Origin: Diphasiastrum complanatum
Taxonomy: Eukaryota; Streptophyta; Lycopodiopsida; Lycopodiales; Lycopodiaceae
Direction of reading: 5' to 3'
Length of the DNA: 64,000 nucleotides
Assembly: GCA_029204225.1 (NCBI GenBank)
Contig: CM055095.1
Span: forward strand, 57,604,820 to 57,668,819
Shown: positions 35,701 to 47,490 of the stretch, piece after piece
Layout of the letters: every line of letters starts with the position of its first letter
How positions within the stretch are numbered: position 1 is the stretch's first letter
The notes under the pieces: generated by a model
Databases searched by the model: none
The model's input: only the letters and a program-made list of their open reading frames with translations
What the model was told of the DNA's origin: nothing
Made by a program: the position numbers and the translations under genes

Positions 35701-37900
35701 ACAAGTTACGATGTGTGCTACACTGCAACCCACACCTAAAGACGAATTTACCATGCCTAGTAGGATGCAAGGCAAGAGGACTTGTGTCGCGCTATAATCA
35801 GCCAACCTAGAGAGAATTGCTCACTACCTAGAGAGAGATTCACCTTACCAGTTAAACCAACCTCTCGTCAGCCTAGGGTTGTAGGGCAACCATTGCCAGT
35901 GCCTCCAAATAGTTAGGTTTTACGATACCATACCTAGCCTTGACACAAACACACATCATGATTAGTCAACCGACATGTTCACGGCTGAAATGCAGAAACA
36001 TACTTATACTTTAGGGTTAGTGTGACCACCTAATGATGCGAGTTTAGCATCACTGCTTGCGTATTGAAGATGGCCTGTCTAAACAGTACTAGCAACGAGT
36101 CAAAAATGACAAATCTAGTATTGTATCGGAGGGCGAATGCCGAAGAGTACCAAGGGTTACACAATAACGAATACGACACTGTAGGGTGCAATACCATTCT
36201 AGGATGACAGAAATTATACCGGTTGCTTAGACCACGTCGACAAAAATAGAACCTTCCCTCCTCTGACCATATTTTTGGAAGCTTGAAAAATTTTAATTGG
36301 CGGAAGGAGTACGGAGTGATTGAGTGGATCCCAGGGTTGGAAGCAGTTTTCCTCGATCTCTGCCGTGTGGGCCCTTCCCCTTTTAGGACTTTCTGGGGAG
36401 ACCAACCCCGGTCCGAAAAACCCCTAACAGAATTTTCAGATCTACCAAATCTTTTGAGCCAAAATTCAAAAAAAGCATCACAAATTGGCTCGAGAAAGAC
36501 GGATCTAACGACGTGCAAATGCAAGTTCAAGGTGTACTTAAGCTGTCTTTGGAACATGGAAAAAGCATTGAAAAAACTTCAAATGTAGCAAATGATACAC
36601 TAAAACTTATGATTGTGAGTACCTCCCTTTCTCTTGCCATCTTGACGTGGTTGCTTAATAACAGGTCGTCGACTTAGACCTTTGCAAATCTGGCTATACT
36701 TTTCTTTCTTGTGTCGATAAGAGAATGTAAATGGTGCAATACTATTTCAAATTTACGTTCCATCATCAAGACATAATAGCAACATAATGCTTGAAGATCA
36801 AAAGTGTACTACTTGCAAACTCATGACACCCCAAAAAAACTTCTGCCAGGTGCTAAAGTCCACACCATGTAACCAATCGTCGCAAATCAGCCTTCGTGTC
36901 CAAGAGGGAAAACACACGTCCCTGCAATCATTTACTACCTTGAAGGAAAACATCAACGCACACATATGATGGCATTTTTTCGAAGAACCACACATCTACG
37001 TAGTGCAAACTAAACCCTACAAGTACTTACCTTGAAAACCAACGACTTCAAAAATTTGCCAAGACTTTTCCAAAGATTGTCCACACATGCATTAACCTTT
37101 GATGATGTCAGCTAAAAGGTTTGTGTATGGGGAGTCCACAACCTTGACAAATGATAAAGTCTCAAGGCGAAAGCATCAAGCTGCTATATACATCTCAATC
37201 CATATAAGCGAATTCAAATATAGTGTGCATTCACATCATGACTAATGACCTCCAGAATCAAATGTAGTTAACTCCATGTATAGGCATGCAACCCCACCTA
37301 AACCTCTACCTCACGGATCTCGTCTCTGTCCTGTAAATTTGAATGAAGCTTAGAAAAGTCAAAAATCCCCTCTCACAACGCTCATGAGTCTCTATGAATA
37401 ACAAGATATTGTCGTGCGTAACAAACACAAACATGTCTCTTGACATGGATGAGGAATGTATACCATTACAATTCCACACCTCAACGCACAAATAGTGTGG
37501 ACGCTCCAATGCTCAAGGGCCCCCAACTCCTTATTTCCGGGAGCAGTTGGAACCACTATCAATGAATGTATCACACTTGACCATCTCTACAAATCGCTCG
37601 TTGACATGTACCTCTAGCTTCCTAGAAGGCTTTACACCTCTCCTCCACCTAAATGTAGGTCAAATCATCATCCATAAATATGTGGGTACATCGTTTCTCT
37701 CCATCGAGTCAAATCGGCTCACAAAGGGCTGCTTGCTGCCTCCATCCCTGCACGATGGTGAGCTAAAGTGTCTCAAGAAATCATGTCTATGCGTTTTGTG
37801 TGTCCTCAATGTCTCTTACTCTAATAACTAGTACCCTAATCTGCCAAACTCACAACAATATAGTGGGAATGGTACATGAGTTTGGAGATAAACCATGAAG
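32791..37900. other. About 5 kb without recognisable genes
   Basis: No convincing protein-coding stretch was found on either strand. Two purine-rich runs resemble polypurine tracts next to LTR starts: TTTAAGGGGGAAAGGA near 33,230 and CAAGGAGAGAGTTAGAAATC near 34,110. The latter resembles the PPT-LTR junction of the copia at 16,280 and may mark the edge of another copia LTR (34,115 to about 34,600), but no second copy supports this. A minus-strand ORF at 36,030-36,557 and its plus-strand overlap at 36,283-36,588 match no family I know and are probably chance. Confidence 0.4.
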
Positions 37901-37904
37901 TATT

Positions 37905-37948
37905 ATGGAAGGGGCCGGGCAGAATGGCCTTTGCCCGGCCCCTTCCAT
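37905..37948. repeat. Perfect 17-bp GC-rich hairpin
   Basis: The arms 37,905-37,921 and 37,932-37,948 are perfectly complementary (ATGGAAGGGGCCGGGCA and its inverse) around a 10-base loop. It lies three bases to the left of the MITE-like element at 37,951. It is unusually GC-rich for this AT-rich neighbourhood. Confidence 0.9.
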
Positions 37949-37950
37949 TG

Positions 37951-38151
37951 CGTAATGGATTTTTGGACCCTTTTTAAACCAATCCTTTGCTGCCATGTGG
38001 CAGGCGCAAGCAGAATCAGCACTAAAAAATTTTGAGACCGATCAGATGCTGCCACTAAATCAGCACTAGATTTTTTTAAAAAAAACAAGTGACTATTCTG
38101 CTTTTTAATCTGTTCAGAAATGGGCAGAATAGTCACCAAAAATCCATTACG
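37951..38151. mobile_element. MITE-like element, 16-bp perfect terminal inverted repeats
   Basis: A 201-bp segment starts CGTAATGGATTTTTGG and ends with its exact reverse complement. Inside, GTGACTATTCTGC (38,089-38,101) and its complement (38,124-38,136) form another 13-bp stem, and AATCAGCACTA occurs twice. There is no coding capacity. If the TA inside each end is the target duplication, the element would be of Tc1/mariner (Stowaway-like) type with ATGGATTTTTGG termini. The terminal sequence is not the canonical Stowaway one, so the superfamily is left open. Confidence 0.55.
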
Positions 38152-38159
38152 TGTGCAAA

Positions 38160-39497
38160 TATGGTGTGTGCTATTTGTTGTAACATTCAATCACATCAAT
38201 CTTAATAAGATTTGCAAGTAAATACACAATATCATAGGATCTAAAATTTAATGTACTCGAAGTTACTGACATAATAGCTCAGATTACATTATCATGAGAT
38301 CGATTCACTGAGCAATACTAAACAATCCAGAAAACTCCAGTTCTCGCAAGCCAATTTTGTGCAATTCTATTGATTTAGATCAGAGATATAACATACCGAC
38401 TTGACACTCATTGTTGTTGGAACAAAAGCTCAAAGAGCTTAGATTACATAATCAAACAAAAATGTGTAAGATACACAAGGCAACCTCTCCGATCAGGAAA
38501 AGTTTTGTGGACCTCGAGAAGTGACAGTCGAAGCTTATATCAATTCTCAACAAAGCCGGTACCACCTGAATTGGAAGATAAAACGAGGTATTCTGATATA
38601 ACTTATTGAAGAATTCTAAGGAAATCATAGCCAACAAGGGGCATTCTACTTCATTGAAAAAAAATATCTTCTGTCCTACTTAAAGAAAACGTGCCTTGGT
38701 TGATTACTCGAGTCTCCATCCAATTTGCACATAGTTTTTCTGTTACAGGATGCTGATGATAACCCTTGTCAAGTAGGCAGCATCTCCACTGGCAAGTTGT
38801 TTCAACAGAGATTCTGGCAATACTCTAGAGGAGAAATTAAATGCTTGATCTCTGTTTCCAGTTGAGTTGTATTTATACGATCTTGAGCTCCGTCTAAAGA
38901 ACTACAGGCATAACTTCAATCCACGTTCAGAGATGGCTGTGGCTGTCACCAGACAAACAGTAGCATGTGCCTATCTCTAACTCCAATAAGGCGATTTGAA
39001 TTCCTTCCGTGACTTCCAGTTCCCTGAAAAGGATTAGGGTGCTTGTCAGTTACTCTATCCTTCAAAGACAGCCATGGTTGTCCCAGATGTGTAAAAATCA
39101 GAATATCATCATTTACTAAAGTGAGCAAAGCATGTCAACAATTAAGCCCCCAATCTCTTTTTCAAATATAATGAGTTGCGACAAAGTCGTGCCATGTGCT
39201 AGATTTTGGCACCTTAGCCCATCCACAGAAATGCTGCTTAAACTTCCAAACAGGCTGCATATGGGGAATGCCACCCTTAAATGTGGAATGGTTAAAGCTA
39301 TGGAAAGCTGCTAATACCCTTGTATGCCGGATCAGATCTGGTCAGAACAGATTTATACTTGTTCCATGGGAGCAAGCAACAAAATGGAACAGCCTCCTGT
39401 ATTGATAAAGACAAAATATTGGAATGAAGCTCACTTCCCAACTCGCAATAGGACTTGAGGTTTCTTCTTTGACTTACATGCTACAACGTCATATATT
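38160..39497. other. Downstream flank of the OFUT23-like gene, no gene seen
   Basis: No convincing coding region. The part next to 39,497 would include the 3' untranslated region of the O-fucosyltransferase gene. Short ORFs on both strands have no recognisable features. Confidence 0.5.
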
Positions 39498-40871
39498 TCA
39501 GGACATGCAATTAGTAGGCTCAGAACCATAACTGATAGCCAGGAGAGACGTGTCAGACAGATTGCTCACCCAAAGTCTTGGCCCTCCATCTTTGCCTGCC
39601 AAATTATATGCATATGATGGCGAGGCCGCCATACATATATCTGAGCTTTCTGCTCTTTCATTCATCAGAGTTCTTTCAAGTACTACCAAGCTCGAAAAAG
39701 TGGAATAACTGTTTCCTATGAAGATGCTTGCCCGCAGGCAGATCTCATAGTCCAATGCCGCCTGTATTGTGTAAGGATGATTGCCATAAGTATGCAACAC
39801 CCCTAACCTTTTCTTTTCATATGGTATCAAATCTTTGCTCCAGCCATTCATCAAAGAAGTGTCATTCAAAAGATCATCGGCAACAGCTAAATAAACAATT
39901 GAAGGTTTCCTCAAATTGGAGACTTTGCTGACTCTGTCAATTATCTCCTGCTTGCTACTACATATCTTAGCAATTTTTCCTTTTCTCATAAAAGCATTTT
40001 CGGTGTTCTTACAATGAATCATCCAATCTCTCTCAATCCTCATATGGACCGCAACGTAATGCAGAGCGGAGGGCATGGATAAATGACTGTTCTGCTTTTC
40101 CTGCATTCGCCAAGCGTCTCTGCCAATAATGTATTGGTCACCTTCTCTTGCACCTAGACCAAGGCGAGCAGATCTTTGCCTTAGCTTAGACTGGATATCA
40201 GCAACATCTGACAGAAGACTGTCTGTCAACACTAGGCAGCGAAACACTCTGGCATAGTCTTTCACAGGCCAATGGTCATGCCAAAGAAAAGGATGCTTCC
40301 CATCTAGCTTGAGATAGCCATGCTTATCAACTCCCTGTTTTCGACAATCGTTCAGCTGAGCAAGATCTCTTTCCACAGTCCAACGGCGTCCACTACCCTT
40401 CGATACCGTCAAAGCCACTAGCTCTTTAGATACCTTGGATTTACGAGCCATGGCAACAAAGCCTTTACAGCGAGAGTTGAAGGCGTCGAGAGAGAATAGA
40501 TTATCAAAGGGCAGGGGACGTGCAGGATGTGTGATATTATGAAAAACAGATTCACTAAGAGTAGGCATAACAAGCGTACGATTTAGATACCTGGCCGTAA
40601 GCGCCGCTCTAGCTACGGCAATCTTCTGGTTATTTAAACCCCAGATAATCTGCGGCACCTCTACAAATTTATCCGTTCTTATCATAGAGCGATGGGCTGA
40701 AGAACTTGATCTCAAATCTGCTATAAGATGAGGACTTAGCATTGCTTGAAGTTGCGAACGAAAAGATGAAGGCACCTGAGTCAATAGCACAAAAAGGAAA
40801 AGCAGTGGCCAGAAAAGTAGAATCATTCTTCCACAGCTTATTGACCTATTTAGCAGGATCCACCTGGGCAT
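39498..40871 (-). CDS. OFUT23: O-fucosyltransferase family protein, OFUT23-like
   Basis: A 457-residue single-exon ORF, intact from ATG 40,871 to the stop at 39,498. The frame also contains an upstream GTG at 40,883 but has a stop at 40,893-40,895, so the first ATG is the start. A cytosolic stub with basic residues is followed by one hydrophobic segment (residues 16-33), giving a type II membrane protein, as expected of a Golgi glycosyltransferase. Plant GDP-fucose O-fucosyltransferase signatures are EVPQIIWGLNNQKIAVAR (about 71-88), FLWHDHWPVKDYARVF (about 195-210), VAVHMRIERDW with the donor-site H-x-R (about 273-283) and FIGNSYSTFSSLVVLE (about 384-399). Several N-x-S/T sites are present. 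From memory of the plant family the closest is Arabidopsis OFUT23 (At3g05320). The enzyme would transfer fucose from GDP-fucose to protein; the acceptor is not known from sequence. It stands alone in TE-rich DNA. Confidence 0.85.
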   Translation of the reverse strand: MPRWILLNRSISCGRMILLFWPLLFLFVLLTQVPSSFRSQLQAMLSPHLIADLRSSSSAHRSMIRTDKFVEVPQIIWGLNNQKIAVARAALTARYLNRTLVMPTLSESVFHNITHPARPLPFDNLFSLDAFNSRCKGFVAMARKSKVSKELVALTVSKGSGRRWTVERDLAQLNDCRKQGVDKHGYLKLDGKHPFLWHDHWPVKDYARVFRCLVLTDSLLSDVADIQSKLRQRSARLGLGAREGDQYIIGRDAWRMQEKQNSHLSMPSALHYVAVHMRIERDWMIHCKNTENAFMRKGKIAKICSSKQEIIDRVSKVSNLRKPSIVYLAVADDLLNDTSLMNGWSKDLIPYEKKRLGVLHTYGNHPYTIQAALDYEICLRASIFIGNSYSTFSSLVVLERTLMNERAESSDICMAASPSYAYNLAGKDGGPRLWVSNLSDTSLLAISYGSEPTNCMS

Positions 40872-43800
40872 TTTCGTATTCACATTACCTTCTCACAGCA
40901 ATCAGCTCTCATATGACAAAACCTGTCACTGGCCGAAGGCTATCCAAACCGCTGCCTGACATTTCCAGCTTCCCCAAAAGATCTTTGAAATCACAATCCA
41001 CCAGCAAAATAATCTATCAAGCTCTTCATGAAACTTGCAAAGATTATCTATCAAGTTCTTAACCAAACTTGCAAAACTGATCTATCTTCATCAGGCTCTT
41101 TTTGACAAAGAATGTTGTATCTGATTTGTTCTTTCCTGCAAGATCCATCCACCAAAAAGACTTTCGCACCATTCAACTGAACTGCCATCTCTGAAAAACA
41201 AATTCTCATAAAATAATGAAAGATACGAAGCTCAAAACACTGCAATCACTGGATTCTGCGCACGATCGACGATCATCCATGCCTATCGTTCGAAACCTAT
41301 TGGAAGCGCTTCCAATTCTAGAAGTTTGCATCCGCCCTACAACTCCTACCTTACACATAAGGGTAGCCTTAACATTAAAGGTCATGGGGCCAATATACTT
41401 TAGGCAAGATGACTCCCTTTTAAGGGCATTCTCACACCTAGCTGGAGGTAACTAAAATTTGGAATGCAATTGCCTGTTTTGCCCTCGCCTCAGTTCACAC
41501 ATGACATGACTTGTCGTGAGATGGCTGACAGGTGTCATATTGTGCCTTTATAAGCTTCCTCAAATTACACTATGAAAAAATTTGGAGGCTGTTACGAGTT
41601 CACAAACTCCACCAAATGCAATCTCAACACAATTTCTTGAGGAATGACAACCTTTGCAAGATTTAATCATATTCAATAACATAAAGGAATCTTCCAAGCA
41701 GATCGTTTATAGTTGGTAGAGCGCACATCAAAACTTATTATGACCTCCTTGAGAAGGTGGTGATGCATCATCACCTTCCTCGTTGAGTTTGTCCTTCTTC
41801 TTGGAATGTGAAGATTCCCATTTCCTCCTTTTTTTTGCCTTGGGGGTGATGAGGGCCTTCTCTTCCCCTTCTGTGACCATGATTTGTCCCATCCTTGCTA
41901 GCTTGTGCTCTTGTCTACTCTCCCCTGTTGTAGTTAATCTTCACTCCTACTCACCTAAATTCATTTCATGAGTACTCAGTAATCTCTCTCAACAGCGACA
42001 ACAACATTACTCGCATAAGTCGAACAGTCTGTGCATATATTGACTTTCAAGCAGAGCAGGATCGACTCGACTTCATCGACGTCAACTTTACCAACTCGTC
42101 CGAAGTCCATCGACATCTCGACTTTGACTCCATCGACATTATCTCAAGGACGAACAAGTCGATTCGACTCATTCGACACCTTCGACGATTGCTGACTATC
42201 ACTAGTCAAATTGGAGCTCACATCATTTGGTCTGTACACTGCAGACTACATCATCGTTCACTATGCGGTAACTGCATCACTTCACGACTATTACCCGCAC
42301 AATTGTAATCTTCACGACTACTGCAACTGATGTGTATACATACAATAAATTAGTAACGAAATACACAAACTATTTGATTCCATAGACTCTAGAGATCTTT
42401 AGAGAGAGTGAAAGTAATTCAAGAAGTAGAGATAGTATTCATTCTGTAACTAGCGTAGTAAGATCACAGCACATAGTGCGCTACTACTGTAAACCATTCT
42501 CATGCACAGGATCGTGATCACCTTTCTCTAGTACCGATACTCATTCCACGACTCATTCGGAATATCTAATTCGAAGGGAGCATGGCTGCCATAGACGCCT
42601 AACTGTTTCGCTCACTCTATGGGTGTCTTTCACACCTACAAAGATATTCCTCTGGTCGATCTAAGGAATCAATAGATTGGTAAAGATCATGTCGTAATTT
42701 AACGTTGAGTTTTTCCCTTGACTGGATATTGTATTCAGCAAGGGTGGTATCAGACTGATAAATAAATTATTTCCATTACAAATATTCCGTTACACAAACC
42801 CAACATCCTCAAACAGCAAGACCCCTTGTAGACTCTCCATATTTGGAAGCTCCCCTTGAAGAGCATAAGATTGGACAAGGTTAGAGAAATTATCATTAAG
42901 ACCATTCAACACACTTGGACAAGCAAATCCCAAAAATATATATATTTTAACAAAAAGTCAAGAAAAAGAAAAAGCAATAGGTAACCCAAAAAACTAGAAA
43001 AATAGGCAATTTATTTGTCGTGCTCACAAAAACCAGGGAATTAAAAAAAAAACACATTTACATATGTCATTTGAATTAAAACCAAAACACAAGCAGGTCA
43101 ATGTTTTAAATGAATGCTAAGTCGTCCTTGCAAGCAAGGCAGAGCCAAATAAAGTACATTTTTAGTTAGTGCTGACATATTGAAAGGAGTGTCCATGATG
43201 TTCAAAAGTCATGACATTCTGAAACCATTGAGGGTGGGCATATGACTCGTAAAAAAAAGTTACTAATTCATTGCCATGTTCAATGGCTTGTTAATGAAGT
43301 TACTAATAGTAATACTTGTTGTGAGGTCTCTCGAGATCATGATGTTTCAAAGCGATCATTATCAACCATCCAATAGTTGTTGAACGGTACTCCCTAAATT
43401 AGTTCTTGAAAAAAAAATTGGGTTTAAGTATTTGTTGGTGTAAGCTTTTATTATCAATAGCACATTATTTTGTAGAGCTTCTTATTTTGTTTGTGCAATT
43501 TTCTTACTTGTTTCCTTAAATTGATCACAAACATTTGAGCAAATGTAACATAAGCACTTTCCACTCAAGCTCTCAAGCATCAACAAAGCACTCCTATATT
43601 GATTCTTAGATTATCTGGGTATTAGTTAACAACAATCTTTAATTACTAAATTTACCCTTGATTATCACTTTTTCTAAGACAAACTTCATCATCATCATCA
43701 TCACCGATGTTAACTTTTATGATTTATTTGAAATTTGTTCCTTAAAAGTTATCAACTTGATTTCATACTCTATACCTTTTAAATGTATACACATTTACCA

Positions 43801-45186
43801 AGATTCAAACATTAGGATCTACTAATCACGAATTATTTGCCTCAAGATCAACAAATTTCCCATTAGGTTTTTTTTTTCTTCCAATTTTGATACCTTTGAG
43901 ACTTCGTTCTTAATGGGTGTGTAAGAATATAAACAATCATGTATATCATTAAAAACTTTTTATTTACATATATTTGTTCCTTTTCTAGAATAATTACTCA
44001 ATACTCAAATATTACACTATAATTACATATAGCTTCAAGTGGCCTATGACTTAGTCAAGCAAAGTCAAAGTCTATAATGGAATCTCAATTTTGTAACTCT
44101 TACTTCTATTATACTAAACATAAGCCTTATATATAATCAAAAATCATAAGTAAGGCATTTGTTTCCCATTTTGCTCTCTCATATTGTCGCCTTCTTCATC
44201 GGTTGGCTCAGTTCATTAGCTTGGCATCTCGAATTCACGCCACCCCCCTTGGAGACCAAGATAGATATTTATGCCTTCAAAGAAACTCTTCAACTCTTTC
44301 AACAAAGCAAAATTGGAACTAAACACAATATATTAGATGTTATATGAATCAAATTTTGCAATAAGTCTACCAGTGATATTGTAAGCACCAATTTTTATAT
44401 TGTTAAATTAGATTATAGAGTGAAATACTTTGTGGTAATATCATCGTCTTGAACTCTAAATCTTAGCAAGTCTAGGCTCAACCAAAGGATTCATAAGTAA
44501 CCTTGCATAATTGTCTATGATCTTCTTATAGATGGTGAATTCGTATATAGTGAGTGCTTTGAGTTGGACTTGCCCACCAAAGTTTGATTTTCTATGATCC
44601 CACATGTTGATAATACCAAACAACAAAATTGTCTAGAAACCCTTTTACCATGAATAGCTTTAAGATAACATGACTTGTACTTCAAGCAGCCATCCAACCA
44701 TCCCTTGCCTAGAATAAGCACCTAAAGTTTTGCAATATTTCTAAATAAAATAGAGTGAAACTCGATATATGATAAAATTTTATGTCAAAATGCAAGATAA
44801 TAGAAGCTCAATTTGATCATATCTATGAGACTATGTTGTAGCAAAAATTCTTTAATCAAATCATATATAAAGTGTGATACTTTGGACTTGAGAGCGTAAA
44901 ACCCCAATCTGCAAAAACTGTGTTTTCGAGAATATATTCCATTTATATGTTATTGAGGACAAAAATCATGTTTTTCAAATACTTCATCAAACATTAAATT
45001 GAGTACCTATGAAAATAGGATCTAGTAATATTAGCATGAACACTAATTTGCCAATAGGTATAAAACAAGGCTTTACTCCTAGAGTAACAAAAACAAAGAT
45101 ATTGTCCTGGAATTGCCCTTTCAATCTTTCATAGACCTTTTCGAAACGGGTATGAAACAGATTTTGAATGGCAACCTAAGAAAAAA
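40872..45186. other. Upstream flank of OFUT23-like gene and gene-free DNA
   Basis: The first few hundred bases on the minus-strand upstream side should hold the promoter and 5' untranslated region of the O-fucosyltransferase gene, but no clear TATA box or intron could be placed. At 42,050-42,190 the word TCGAC recurs at short intervals. TGGTATCAGAC at about 42,751 looks like a copia primer-binding site, but no LTR pair or coding region goes with it. A short CATCATCATCATCATC run lies near 43,688. No gene is recognised. Confidence 0.45.
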
Positions 45187-45720
45187 CGACAAAACGATCT
45201 TAGTGGTTTTTAAGAAGGGGGGGGGGGATACTATTTGTAGCCTTCTATAATGGCAAAAATAAGTGTTTTTATAATGTTTAGGCAATGTAATCATAATTAA
45301 CCCAACGATAAATCTTGAATCCTGACTTGAGAGCAGAACTCCCGATTCCCAGCTAATATCTATTGACATGATCCATACTACATAATGCATACATTGATAT
45401 TTTGAAACAACACAAATCTTTGAACTGGTTTTAGGGTTTTCTTTCCACAGAAGAATTTCATTTCTAGCCTTCTATTATAGCAAAAACAAGTGCTTTTTTA
45501 GTGCTTGGGCAATGTTGATTATGATTAATTAATGATCAAACCTAACCTGGACTCAAGAGTTGAAACTCCCAACTCCCACCTAATACCTATTGTCATGATC
45601 CATACTATGTAATACATACCTTGATGTTTTGAAATGGAGAAGCACCTACAAAACGATTAGGGGTTTTTTGGGGGGATTTTATTTCTAGCCTTCTATTATG
45701 CCAAAAACATGCTAATCTAA
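45187..45720. repeat. Tandem array, about 225-bp unit, 2.3 copies
   Basis: The marker GCCTTCTATxATGxCAAAAA occurs at 45,240, 45,467 and 45,688. Between markers the same order of words recurs: GGCAATGT, GATCAA/GATAAA, AACTCCC, TATTGxCATGATCCATACTA and a G-rich run. The copies differ by many substitutions, so the duplication is old. A G11 run lies at 45,218-45,228. Confidence 0.8.
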
Positions 45721-47490
45721 GTTCTACCACTAATCTCAGAACTAGCACTACACTAATTTCTAAATTCTCTCCCTCGCACTCACTCTCTTTCCCTCAACAA
45801 GTTCCAAACACATTCTAGATTCTAATTTACGATTTCTCGTCCCCTACCCTCACACACTATTCCACACACGCAAAAGAGCGATATTAAACACAGCGGTAGA
45901 ATTGTTTGAGACCTGAAAACAAATAAGGTTCTTCTTTTAAATTTATAAAATCCATTTTGAACGGTCCATTTGAAAGGGACTTTTCAAAACTGAGTTTCAT
46001 TGAATGAAACGTATTTCAGTGAAACATTGTGCCTTTTTCAAATCCAATTTTCAGCTAAACTATTAACGTCAAATTTTGATCCTAAAGTTTTAGCAACATT
46101 GCTCCAAGACATGCTCTACAATAAAAAAAAGTTGCGCTTTATAAAGAGGCTTTTCTGTTCAATACCACTGCTCGGGAAAAAGTAGAATCAAAGTCTCCAA
46201 AATATATTCTACTTTATTTTTTTCTCCAAACAAGGAAACAACAATTTTGAAGGGCAGAAATTATGTTGCCCTACAACACACACTGTTGTGCCATTAAACT
46301 TTCTATAGCACAGCCTTTAGGGAGCTTGATTTGTCTTCAAAATAATGCAGAATCATTCCAATTCGCTACTACGTCAGAACATTTCAAAATTCCCTTGAAG
46401 ATTCAAGTCCTGGAGTGTCGAGCTCAAGACACTCTTATTGTCAGCAAAAGATGTCCAAAGTACAATCATTTTGTGAACATACAAAAATGAAATCATCGCT
46501 GTGAGAGGTAGCCGTAACCAGACCTCAGTTATATGGTACTATGGTTATGAGACAGATTAAACCCCACTTGAAGCAGATAAGCACAACCCAAACGTAACTC
46601 ATTTGAACGCAATTAAGAAATAACATGATTTGTCTGATATAAACAAGCTACTTGAGTGCCAAAGAATGAAATGGAAGTACAATACAGTACAATTCATAAT
46701 TTTAAAATCAGTTGATATGATAGCTGTAGCAAATCTCACTTAAAAGCCTAGCTGTATAAACATTTACATCCAAATCAAAACCGGCAGTGGGTACTTTATC
46801 TACCTATAGGCCACAAGTGATAAAATGCATATACTTCCATATGGGATAGGTCAATATCCTTTAATATTTTGCAATTTGAAGTCCATAGCTAAAGATACGT
46901 TGAGTGTTCAATCAGGTCAGACAATGTGTGAAGGACAATCTAAACTTTTAAACTTAGGCAAGAAACCTGACAACTCTTGTGCCAGACACCTTTTGTAAGT
47001 CATTAAGTTTTTTCTAAAAGGTTATCCCTGCTAAGACTTTTCATTGGTTCCATATGGACAAATTGAAGCATGGCCATGTCATGATATCACATGAGACACT
47101 ATAGACACAAGTTTTTGGCATCTACATATGACAATCAAAACCAAAACATTGGTTTACTAAAGCTAGCACCTAGATGGTGCAAACTTTCAAGCAAAATTGA
47201 ATGACAGGAACAATGGGCATGTGAAGATGAATGTACCTATTTTCAAACTCAAGAACTTGAAAATGGATGGAATGAATAATACACTTGTGCAGAAGACTTG
47301 CCACAAACTGCTAGTGTTGTAAACATGTGACTATCTTTGAGCTTAAAATAGCATCTAGAATGAGGAAAATAAATGCCATCACTTTCTGCGATCACCCAAA
47401 ATATGCACATCCTAACTATTACCATGAGACCTGATTACAAGTGTCAAGTACTCTTGCTCTGATAATCTCTCTCAACTCAAAGCACCTAAT
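45721..47490. other. No recognisable gene; downstream flank of RS31-like gene
   Basis: AT-rich sequence without convincing coding regions. A cluster of GTTTCA/TGAAAC words at 45,950-46,027 resembles the end of the hAT element at 59,923 (rc CAATGTTTCACTG), but no second end or target duplication was found. The part nearest 47,490 would contain the 3' untranslated region of the splicing factor gene. Confidence 0.45.

Noticed and set aside
36030-36588. Overlapping ORFs of 175 and 101 codons on opposite strands
   Set aside because: No domain or family resemblance and no supporting context; each probably shadows the other by chance.
41700-41780. tRNA-like words (AGTTGGTAGAGCGC)
   Set aside because: No acceptor stem pairing and no T-loop GGTTCGA-type sequence at the right distance.
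42350-42790. Possible copia or pararetrovirus primer site (TGGTATCAGAC at about 42,751)
   Set aside because: No LTR partner, no gag, RT or movement-protein-like reading nearby; a 10-base match alone is not enough.
45950-46027. CAATGTTTCACTG-like end (minus strand) resembling hAT element D
   Set aside because: A matching second end and target duplication are missing; may be an isolated broken end.
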